Shown one piece after another: positions 1 to 10,012 of a DNA stretch of 64,000 nt. The stretch is from Tetradesmus obliquus (lineage: Eukaryota > Chlorophyta > Chlorophyceae > Sphaeropleales > Scenedesmaceae): contig CP126191.1 of NCBI GenBank assembly GCA_030272155.1, forward strand, positions 8,392,501 to 8,456,500, given 5' to 3'. The notes beneath the pieces were generated by a model. It had not been told where the DNA came from. It worked only from the letters and a program-made list of their open reading frames with translations, and did not search any database. The position numbers were made by a program, and so were the translations under genes. Position 1 is the stretch's first letter. Each line of letters opens with the position of its first letter.

Positions 1-3000
1 GAGGCAAAGCAGGTGCGGCATGCTGCTGCTGCTGCTGCTGCTGCTGCTTGACCACCTGCAAACACGTGCTTGTGTGATAGGGCACTCATCAGGCCCTGAC
101 AGGTTGCGAAGACAGACCATTACGTGCATATTGAGCAAGCTGTGGTTGGTTAGGATCAGCCTTAGCTCGACGTCCTGCATGTGGATGCAATTGCTGCACA
201 CTCAGAGCCAAACCAGGCGTAGGGCAGCACACAGCACCCCACAATCGTTGTCGGCGTGCTGAGGAGGCAATTGTGCATGGCGCGCCTGTGTGCTGCAGGG
301 CCAGATCAACAGCGCTGCCAGTACAGACGCAGTAACATCCGAGGCAGCACGCTGCCGCGAGCAGCTCTCAAGCGTGCAGGCGCAGCTGCAGGCAGGCCAG
401 AAGCAGCTGGAGTCTGCGGATGCTGCTGTTGCGGCGCAGCGTGGTGCTGTTGCGGAGGCAGCTGAGCGGCTGGCAGCCATCAAGCGTGATGTGTCTGTGT
501 GTGAGCCGCGGCTGGCGAGCCTGAGGCAGCAGCTGCAGGAGCTGGAGGCGAACATACGTGCGCGGGAGGCTGAGCATCAGGTGGGGAGTCAGGATGGACC
601 TCATGGGTGCTGTTGCTGGGCACTGCTGCCGCTGTCGACTGCTGCTCGTGTACGCGTCCCTTGGGCGCTGCTTCAAGTGGCACCTGCACCACCTCCTCAC
701 GCTCATGGCGCTGGCCTGCATGTTCACTCACTGTACAGTGCACTGTACAGTACATGTACAATACACTGTATACTGTACAGTACATGTAGCTGTTCCTGGG
801 TGCTTATGTCTCTTTCTCAATGCTCTCTTGGCTGTCATCTGCAGCAACGCAACGCTGACCTGGTGCTGGCCAACCGCCGGCTCTCCGAGCTGCGCGAGGA
901 GGTGGCCAGGCGCCAAGCGCAGCTGGATTCTGTGGAAGGGCTGTACAGTGAGCGGCAGGAGGCGCTGCGCTCTGTTGCCGCTGAGCTGGCTCGGCGGCGC
1001 GGCGAGTTGAGCACGCTGGAGGGCGGCCTGAGCGACAGCTTGCGGCGCAAAGCTGACTCGGAGTATCAGGCTGTGGAGGAGCAGCTGCGGCGGTGAGTGC
1101 AATGAGCAGGGCATGGATGAGGATGGGAAGCAGCGTTTAGGGGCATGTACAGCGGGGTTGGTTGGCAGCAGGAGGCAGGCGCTGGCTGTGTTGTTTGGAG
1201 GTGGCGGGGGCTGCAGTTTGTGGTACTGAGCAGCAGCTGTTGGATTGCGGATATGCGTTGCAGGGTTTGTAAGGGTGTGGGCAGCATTGGGTCAGCGCAG
1301 AGATCTTCCGGTGGAACAGCACTCGGAGACGAGCAACGAATCACAGACAGCACATGCAGTGGAAGTTTCAGCAGGCATGGCAGCGGTCTGTCGTTCATGC
1401 CTGCCTTCCACGGTTTGGTGGCCTTACCTGCCTGCATGAATTCTCCGTCTGCATGCCATGCCCTGCTTGCAGGACGCGCAAGTCTGCTGCTGACGCGGCG
1501 GCCGAGCTGGCCTCCAAGCAGCTGGCGCTGTCTGCTGCCAGCAGCCAGGTGGCGGCTGCGCAGAGCCAGCTGGAGGCGCTGGAGGGCAGCCTGGCAGCCA
1601 AGCGCAAGGAGCTGGGCGAGGTGCTGGGGCAGCTGCAGGCGGCTGCTGTGCAGGAGTTCCAGGACGCCAAGAAGCTGCTGCTGGAGGAGGGTGAGGCCTG
1701 CTGGGGGTGTGCCGTGCTGTTTTGTAAAGCTGGACAGTCTAGCATGAACAATGCAAATTTGTGCAGTGCTGGACCAGGAGATCCCCCGCTCAAGGTCCCC
1801 CAGTGTTGTGTTGGTGGCTGAGGTGCAGGTTCTGGGAGGTAAAAGTGACATGTGTGTCAGCGCAAGGTAGCAAGGAGAAAGGCATGCTGTGGGTGAGGCG
1901 AATGTGTGGCGTGGTGCCTCGGCCGCTGCTGTGAGCCGGACAGCTATCGTGCAGCTGCCGTGCTGGTGATCCTGATGCAGCTGCTGCTGCTGCTGCTGCT
2001 GCTGCTGCCTCCCGCAGAGGCGCGGCTGCTGCAGAGTGAGCGCCGCTCCATGCTGGCGCGTGTGTCAGACCAGCTGGAGAGTGAGCGGCGCGCAGCGCTG
2101 GCTGCAGGGCGGCGGCGCGTGGAGCGGGAGGTGGGCGCAGCGCTGGCTGGCGAGCAGGCGGCGCTGCTGGCGCAGCAGCAGGTGCGTGCCGGGAGGTGGG
2201 GTGGTGGGCTAGTGGGCTGTGGCTGGGCTGTGACCTGGTGCGCAAGGGGCTAGCAGGCACGGTCATGTCCCCTGGTGATTTGACGCGTTATTGGTGTTGA
2301 CAGAGAGATCGCAATCAATCGCATGCAAGCAGGTGTGTAAGCGCTGTGCACAGCAAAGACAGTGCTGTGCTTCTTTACTTATGTTACTTAAATGCAAGTT
2401 GAGATTGTCGAACTGGCGCAAGACTTTTGTAAGATGTGGGCAGAGCGGGTCCAGACAGCGGCACTCGGACAGCGGGTTCGCGCTGACAGCCCCTTGGCTG
2501 TGCAGCACATGTTGTTTTACTATGTTTGCCGCCACTGCACCTTACATGTGCAGGAGCAGGTCAAGCGATGGCTATATGGGCCAGCCAGCGCACAGCAGCA
2601 GGCGATGCTCTCCGGGCTTGCCGCTGGCAGCAGTGCAATGGCCACTGCCGCTGACAGCGGCTCCAGCCCACCCCTGCCCCCTGCAGCAGCAGGTGCGAGC
2701 GCGCCTGCTGCCCGCAGGTCTATCGCTGGTGCTGCAGGCTGCATAACAGGCATCAGTGGCGGCGTGAATCCCGTGGACAGTCGGAACCAGCAGCAGCACG
2801 TGGAGGAGCAGCGTGCTGCAGCTGCAGCTAGCAGTGTGAGGAGCATGCCTGTGCGCAGCAGTGTTGCTGACAGCAGCCCCACTGCTGCTGCAGCAGCTGC
2901 AGCTGCCAGGCGGCGTGCACGCAGCGTCAGCCCTGATGTGGCTGGCAGCAGGGGGCCGCTCAGCAGCATTGGCGGCAGCGCTAGCCCTGCACAGATGCTG

Positions 3001-3703
3001 GAGCAGCTGGAGCAGCTTCAACAGCTTCAGCAGCAGCAGCAGCAGCAGCAGCAGGAGTTGGCAAGCAGCAGCAGAGCAGCTGCAAGGGCGTCTGCGGATG
3101 GTGCAGCAGCAGCTGTAGCAGCTGAAGTCCAGGCTGCTGGTTTGGCTGCTGGTGCCAGTGCTGCTGCTGCCGCACTGCAGAGCCAGCTACATGCCCTGGC
3201 CTCCAGGTCGTCTCTAGGTGAGAGTGCAGCACAGGCTGTGGGCTTGCTGCAGTGCCCATGCTGTCGCAGCTGTTGTGCCGTGGTGCGACGCCATGCTGCC
3301 TTTGCTTAGTGCTCATTGGACTGTTCAGCACTAGCACACAGGTTGTGGGCATGCTGTTGCTGTGTTTGCTGGGGCGCCTTTCCTGCCACGTTGATGTGAG
3401 TAAAAGCGCGCATGACTCAACAAGTGTTGTGTTGCATGTGCAGGCGAGGGCAGTGGGGTTGAGGTGTCTGGCCGCTGGGGACGTGTCCTGTCAGAGCTGC
3501 CTCAGGCAGAAGCTGCGCACAGCAACGACTTGCAGCACGGCAACAGCAAGGTGACTTAGCTGAATTGCTTATGTGCGCGTTGCTCTTGCATGCTGTATGC
3601 CTGACTAGCGAACCGTGCACACCACCTATCTATGGGCACGGCTGTATGCTTGCAGTTGCAGCTGCTTGGTGGGTATTCAGCTGAAGTTTTGAGCAGGAAC
3701 CAC

Positions 3704-3736
<33 letters not shown>

Positions 3737-4942
3737 AGGCTGAGGTGTCAGGCGCACAGCTGCCAGTCTTCATGCGCCTCCTGCAGGAAGCCAAGCAGTT
3801 TGTGCGGCAGCGGCGGCGGGAGATCCAGCAGCAGCAGGCTGCAGTAGTTGCGGCTCAGGCTGACTGGAAGGCTGCGCTTGCAGCTATGGAGCAACGGCGG
3901 CAGCAGCAGGGTGAGGATGCCAGCAGCGACCAGGCTGTGCAGCAGCTGCGGCAGCTGAAGCAAGTGCTGCAGGAAGAGATCCACCAGCTGAACGAGGAGA
4001 CACGCAAAGTCAAGGCGCTGAAGCAGCAGGTGCAGCAGCTTGAGGCGTATGTTGCGCTGATGCAGCAGCAGCAGCAGCAGCAGCAGCAGCACGAAAGCAC
4101 TGTGCTGCAGCACCAGCAGCAGCACGAAAGCACTGGTCTGCAGCAGCAGCAGCATGATCAGCATGACCCTGTAGCCGCAGCAGCTGCTGCAGTGCTCAGC
4201 AGCATTGTTGCTGGCCTGTCCGCAGCTGGGCTGCAGCAGCCAGTGCAGCAGCAGCAGCTGCCGCCGCATCATCATCAGCAGCAGCAGCAACGCAGCTCAG
4301 GGCTTGCCTTCACGCCCATGCCACCTGCACAGAAGCAAGCGCAGCAGCAGCTGCTGCCGTCAAGCAGTGGCAGCCTCCCGCAGCGCGAATCATCACTAGA
4401 TCGAGTCACTGCTGCGCTGCAGCATGCGCTGAGCTTTGCAGCAGGGCTGCCAGGCGCCGGCAGCAGCAGCAGCAGCGCTCAACCTGCTGGTGGGTTCCTG
4501 GGCACGTCTGGTGGCGCGGCCAGCCGCCGTGTGACAAATGGCAGCCTGAGCAGCAGCATTGTGCAGCCGGCGCAGATGCGCGGCGTGTCCCGAGCACTGG
4601 GCATGGACTTGCTGGGTGGCAGCCAGCTGGGCGGCACAGCGGGGCCAGGCGCAGGCAGCGACCTGGAGCAGGATGGCCTTACCCCTAGCCAGGTGAGGCC
4701 CTGGTGTGCGGTCAACATCGTGTTGCAGTCGTACAGCATTCATGTGTAATGATCATCTGTGTTGGTCGCTGCGATTGCCTTGCTGCTGTCGGCAGGCTAT
4801 CCTGCAGGCTGCTGCGCATGCCACCCGCTTCACGTGACTTGCTGACGTGAAAGGACCGTGAGTCACACGCTTAGCATGTGCTCCAGCCTCTGAGTCCCAG
4901 TGCACGGCAAACCAGGCCTCGAACATGTGCGCCAGCCTAGAT

Positions 4943-4992
<50 letters not shown>

Positions 4993-5343
4993 TTGCTGCA
5001 GGTGTTCCTGGGCCGGCTGCGTGAGGAGCGCGGGCTGGCGCAGGGCGTCATGGCGCAGCACTCGCAGTGGCTGCAGGGCTTCCGGGAGCACGTGTCCAGC
5101 GTGGCGTCGCTGCTCAAGTCCAACAGCAGCAGCAGCGTCGGCGCGAGCGCTGGCAGTAGCCACCATGCGCAGCTGCATGGCGCCAGCAGTGCTGGTGGCA
5201 CTGCTCAGCGGCCTGTGGTTGGTGGGCCGCTGTCGCCTGTTGCTTCCTCGTCGCTGCTGACACCCAGGCTGTCTGCGCAGCCTATGACACTCGATTTGGG
5301 GAATCAGCAGCTGGTGATCTCTCTGGTGCACAAGACAGCTTGA
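1..5343 (+). CDS. Large coiled-coil, poly-Gln/Ala protein (5' end outside window)
   Basis: Nine exons are visible: 1-12 (3' end of an exon), 299-580, 845-1092, 1473-1690, 2018-2181, 2554-3217, 3444-3550, 3739-4692 and 5002-5343 (TGA), about 996 residues, with all phases matching. Exons 2-5 encode nearly continuous heptad-like coiled coil rich in Glu, Gln, Ala, Leu and Arg. The 2554-3217 exon is low complexity (poly-Ala, Ser, a Gln run). The 3739-4692 exon starts with another coiled coil (LPVFMRLLQEAKQFVRQRR) and then becomes Gln/Ser-rich. The last exon has a short helical block (FLGRLREERGLAQGVMAQ) and a Ser/Gly-rich tail. I do not recognise the family. The pattern resembles centrosomal or basal-body scaffold proteins, but that is only an impression. 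The N-terminus lies upstream, so domains there are unknown. Introns before the exons at 2018, 3739 and 5002 carry long CTG runs at the acceptor. Confidence 0.72.
22..48 (+). repeat. (CTG)9 run in intron
   Basis: CTG trinucleotide run lying shortly after the donor of the first visible exon (exon ends at 12) of the coiled-coil gene. A translation of it gives poly-Leu only by chance. Confidence 0.8.
715..790. repeat. Cluster of TGTAC/GTACA palindromes in intron
   Basis: Repeated ACTGTACAGT, GTACATGTAC and ATACACTGTAT blocks make an AT-richer, self-complementary patch inside the intron between exons 299-580 and 845-1092. It could fold into one or more hairpins in RNA. No coding signal is present. 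Confidence 0.6.
3706..3735 (+). repeat. (CTG)10 directly upstream of a 3' splice site
   Basis: Ten CTG units run straight into the CAG acceptor at 3736-3738, with the exon starting at 3739, so the microsatellite itself occupies the place of the polypyrimidine tract. Confidence 0.85.
4945..4989 (+). repeat. (CTG)15 upstream of the last exon's acceptor
   Basis: Fifteen CTG units followed by 12 bases ending in CAG, then the terminal exon at 5002. Same arrangement as at 3706 and 1981-2007. Confidence 0.85.
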
Positions 5344-6680
5344 CAGGCCTCTGCTTTGTGGGTTCTTGGTTTGCATGAGGGTGTAGCGCGTGTGCAATTG
5401 GATGTGCGTCGTTGTGCGCTTGAACCTGGTGTGGGGCGCTGTCAGCGCTTACTTGATTGGTGGCAGACAATCGGTAGGGGAGTATGGAATCATGTCTGCG
5501 TCATGCCTGATGCAATGTACTTCTGTGTGCTGAGAGCTTCCCAGGTGGCGCTCCTGGCTGACTGTCAGTCTCTGTTGGCTGTCATATGTGTGGTGGTTGG
5601 CAGCGTTGCAGGGCGTGTGGAGGTGATGTGTTGGCTGAGGAACATCATCATGCTTCTGGGTTGCAGATGTCATATCAACAAATGATTGTGAACTTGATTG
5701 TGGCGCTGCGGTGGCGAGTGTGTTGCTGCCAGTCCATGGCTCCTGCCCTTCTAAGATGCATCGTTACCCATGCACTCAGGAAGTTTGGTTTGATTTGTTC
5801 AGTCCTGGTGCAGCAAGTTTATCAGGCGCCCATTGAACCAGTGTTTGAACAGAAGCCAGGTATGTGCTGCTTTGTGTCCCTCTTGCGTGTGCCATGCATC
5901 CTTGCACGGTCTGCAGCCATGTGAAGCTCATGTGCCTTTTCACCGTGATCCGCCGACTTGTTTGGTCTTTCCTGGTGCCGATGGTTCATGGCTGCCAATG
6001 TAACAACGTTGGCAGTTCTTGAGGGTTGTACAGCAGCGGGGTTTCCGGCTGTTGATGCCTACAACATCAAGTGACTTCCGCCGCTTATGTTCGACTAGCT
6101 GAGAACGTGTTTGCTCTCGAAGTCTGACGAGATGCTGAGCAGTATGGTTGCAGACGCACGCATAGCACAGTAGTAGCCTGCAGACCCAAACGCAGGTGAG
6201 TTGCTATGTATTCAGTGTCCTTTTAAGATGTACATTGGTCGAATTGAAAAACTCGTATGGTGGTGCGTCGCGTGGAACTCTTTTGGTTGACTGCAATTGT
6301 TGCACATGCCTGACCCTAATACAAAGGCCGAGCTGAAATTCAATAGGGCATTGTAGCAAGCGCATCGATAGTGCGTGGCATGGTTGTGTGCGTAGGGGCC
6401 GCTTCAGAGTGTCCCTTGGCCGCGGAACGCACCAACCTCTCATGCCAGCACCCTGCCAGCGCCTGTAACAATTGCTGCCACGGCGGATGTTTTCAGCAGC
6501 TTCAAGCAGCCGAAGGCAACTGTGCCACGCTGTCAGCAGTAGGGCAGTAGGTGCTAGTTCAAGTGTACTGTAGTTGTTAGTGGGACTTGGCCCTAACTTC
6601 CTGATTTGCCACTCCCGCTGCAACGCCACAATTTAATGGAATGGTACAGGGGTTGCAGCAGCTTCAGCTAGGCAGGAAGC
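5344..6680. other. Intergenic: 3' UTR of coiled-coil gene and promoter of ankyrin-RING gene
   Basis: No exon with convincing splice sites or family similarity is seen. A TGTAA motif (the usual green-algal poly(A) signal) sits at 5999-6003 on the + strand, about 650 bases after the stop, and may end the upstream transcript. The remainder would hold the promoter and 5' UTR of the next gene. Confidence 0.45.
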
Positions 6681-9600
6681 ATGGGCAACACAGCGTCAGG
6701 ACATGCTGCTGCTGGGGGCAGCAGCATGTCAGCACGTGTTGCCGATCCAGGAAAGGAGCTGCTGCGCAGTGCTGAGCAGGGCGAGGCCAACGTTGTGGCT
6801 TGGATTCTGGCGACCGATGTACATTATCTTTCGCACAGCAGCGTGTTCGGCGGTAACACTGCATGGCACAAAGCTGCCAAGGCAGGCAGGGTAGAGGTGC
6901 TGGAGGCAATGGAGCAAGTAGTGCAGCAGCAGTTCACGATGGCCAGCAAGCCCTCACGCGAGTTGATGCCGCCATACAGGCTGGCACGCCTGGGGAGCAG
7001 CACCGCTGATGTCCTTGCACGGCTGGTCAACAAGGCCAACCTGAAAGGCATCACGCCCCTGATGCTGGCTTGCTCAGGCTGTCACACGGACGTAGTGGCC
7101 TGGCTGCTCAAGCATGGTGCGTAGTTTGGTTGAAAGATCAGCTTGAATCCTTTCTGTCAGCTTTTAGGAATCAGGGCATGTGACTCAGCAGCTGGCGATG
7201 ATGGCATGACAGCAGCGGCGTGTCAGCAGCAGCAGCAGCAGCAGCAGCAGCACACTACAGATTGACATGGGGCTGAGCTCAGGGCAGCAATAGTGTGTTG
7301 AAGAGCTACCTGTGCCAAGTTGATTGGTGCTTTTATGTGTACACTGTCAGTGCCATGCATGCTAGCAACTGACATGGATGCTGTTGTCCTGCTGCAGGCG
7401 CTGATGTGTGGCGGCATGACCGCGTGAGACGGCACACTGCGCTGCACTGCGCAGCACAGGCGGGTGCTATCGATGCTGTCCGCTTGCTGCTGGCGAGTGC
7501 TGGCAACTCGACGCACCCCACCACTGGCAAACGGTGGGCACTGCAGCATGCAACAGCTGTGTTCGGCAGCTTACAACAGCATTGGCTGTGTCTGCAGGAC
7601 TGCACTGGCAGCATGAATGTTTTGGTCCAGGTACCAGTAGTTGGCTGCAGACATAGAGTTTGGCTGTGAGACTCATGTGTGCTGCTTGGTGCATGCTCCT
7701 GCAGGCTTGTTGAGCTGGGCAACCACGCAGGCCTGACTGCGCTGCACTATGCGGTGCACTGCGATGAGCTGGAGGCGGTGCAGCTGCTGCTGGCTGCTGA
7801 CGCAGACATCACAGCGCAGGCAGAGTTCCCTGACCTGGACTGGAGCACTGTTAACGCGGGCGACACAGTCATGCACATCGCGGCAACCAAGGGCAACATT
7901 GATTGCATCCAGATACTGCTGCGCGCTTACGTGAGTGTTGGGCGGGTTGCTGTACTGTGGTGGTCGAGCAGCTGCGTGGATGTGGTGGCCATGCATGCAT
8001 GATGACTGATGTGTTCATCTTCATGCAGTTGAGATAGTGCTGCTGATGGCGCTTGAATGTGGGTGCTGCTGTTCCTGCTGCTGACGTCACCCGCCTCTGT
8101 TGTGTGGTGTGTCTGCACCTCCCTGCGTTCCGCAGAATGAGAAGTCGGGCTCGCTCATGCCGGACTCTGGCCTGCCGCGCCGGCTGCGCGACCCGCGCGC
8201 CATGCGCAACGACTACGGGCGGCTGCCGTACCACCTGGCCATGCGCAAGGGCCACACCTGGCTGGCGGAGATGCTGGACCCAAGCGTGCCTGTCAGGTGA
8301 GCTGCAGGTTGCGGGGCGACATGCATACCGTACTAGCCCTGCCCCGCAGCGGCTCATGAGAGCCACAGTGCGCTTTGTTGTTTGAACATTTTTTGCACAG
8401 GTCAGCTGTGAAGCACAGCACACAGCAGCCTGTTGTAACATGGTGCTGGCGCTGCTGTTGCAGGTACCTGCTGGCTGGCGAGGAACTGGGGACAGACACG
8501 ACCTGGGGCCCGCCGCGCCTGGCCACCATAGCAGCGTCAGTGCTGCACAAGTCGCTCGTGGCAGACTTGACGGCTATCAAGTCCCTGGTGCAGGCTGAGG
8601 AGGTGGCAGCAGCAGCGGCAGCAGCAGCGGCAGCACCTCCGGCAGCAACGGGCGCAGCCGCAGCGGGCACGGCAGCAGCAGTAGCGGAAGTGGCTGAGGT
8701 GCCAGCACCCGCGCATGTGTATGCTGCACCAGCATCTGGAACAGTGCAGCAGGTCAGCAGCAGCGTGCAGCCAGCTGAGGCTGACACGACAGCAGCTGCG
8801 GAGGATGGCAGCAGCGACGCAGCATCGCAGCGGCGGCGCTGGAGCCTCTCCATGCACAGGCGCAGCAACAGCTTTGGTGCTAGCGGCAGGCCAAACAGCA
8901 GGGCAGGTCCGGCAGCGGACAGCTCAGCCCGCCCACCCAGCCGGCGGCAAGGGCACAGCAGGCGAGGCAGCAGGACAGCAGGGGAGTTTGGCGCGCCGCC
9001 CAGCCCTCTGTCGCCGCGTGTGCTGATGTCAGTGATGCTTGGCGGTGCTGCAGCAGCAGCTGGTCATGAGCAGCAGGGTGACCAGGGGCTGGACTCAGCA
9101 GCAGTCAGCCCCAAGCCTCACCTGGATGATGTGCTCAGCCTGCTGGAGTGTGGGCTGCAGCTGCCGCCTTGCCTGAGCGCCAGGGGCCACAAGGCCCAGG
9201 GTACAGGCACTGGCGTTGAGCCAGCGGCAGAGCAGCAGCAGCAGCAAGCACTGTCACATGCAGCCTCTGGCAGTCTCTTTAGCATGGCTGATCTAGACGT
9301 GACGAACACAGATTGGGAGTGTGAGATGTTCTTGCCGCTGCCGCCTTCTGCTAGCCCACGCGTTTTAACAGTCTGCCAGAATGAGGCAGGACAGCAGCAG
9401 CAGCAGTTGCAGCAGCCGCATGCTCAAGAACAGCAGCGGCAGCAGCAAGACCATGAGCAGCAGCAACAGCAGCAAGGCAATAGCAATGATGCTGAGGTCC
9501 GCAGCAGCATGCTGGAGGTGATGCTGCAGCAGTTCAAGTGGAGCAGCGCGGCTGCTGCTGCCGCCCTGCCCTGCAACTGTGTGTCAGATGCTGGCAGCCT

Positions 9601-10012
9601 GGGCGAGGATGGCCGCACATGTGGGGTATGCCTGGACGCAGCGCCCACTGCATGCATCCTGCCGTGCAAGCACAACATGTGCGGTGAGTCATCCCTAGCA
9701 GGACCGTCGTGCAGCTGCCGACTGCCTGATGCGCAATGCTTTGCTATCTGCTTAATATCACTTATAGTGCTGTGCCTGACGACATGGGCTGGACACATCT
9801 TCTGACGCGCTGTGTGCCGTGTGCTGCCTGGTGCATTTGCAGCTGACTGCGCGATGGACATGTGCGAGCGCTTCTCCATCAGCACAGCCGTGTGCCCCTT
9901 CTGCCGCTGCATCATCCTCGGCTTTGCGCCCACCAACCTGCCGCACCTGGCGGCAGCCCCAGCAGCAGCTGCAGCAGCAGCAGTGCCGTCGTCAGCAACA
10001 CCCACATCTTAG
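6681..10012 (+). CDS. Ankyrin-repeat RING-type E3 ubiquitin ligase (XBAT-like)
   Basis: Exons 6681-7116, 7398-7533, 7705-7930, 8136-8296, 8464-9683 and 9843-10012 (TAG) give 782 residues. The start MGNTAS fits an N-myristoylation signal (Gly2, Ser6), as in plant XBAT ligases that also begin MGN, so membrane attachment is likely. Residues ~20-340 hold about six ankyrin repeats with the typical motifs TALHCAAQAG, TALHYAVHC, TPLMLACSG and TVMHIAATKG. A long Ala/Gln/Ser-rich linker follows (exon 5). The C-terminus carries a C3HC4 RING: CGVC, LPC, KH, NMC, ADC and CPFC, split by the last intron after NMC. Family knowledge predicts E2-dependent substrate ubiquitination, with the ankyrin repeats choosing the target. 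The substrate cannot be told. The low-complexity linker makes it longer than the roughly 450-residue plant members. Confidence 0.88.
7229..7252 (+). repeat. (CAG)8 in first intron of ankyrin-RING gene
   Basis: Sense-strand CAG run in the middle of intron 1, not at a splice site. This contrasts with the CTG-sense runs found at acceptors. Confidence 0.7.

Noticed and set aside
202-555. Minus-strand open frames over the first coiled-coil exons
   Set aside because: Low-complexity antisense shadows of Ala/Gln-rich coding sequence.
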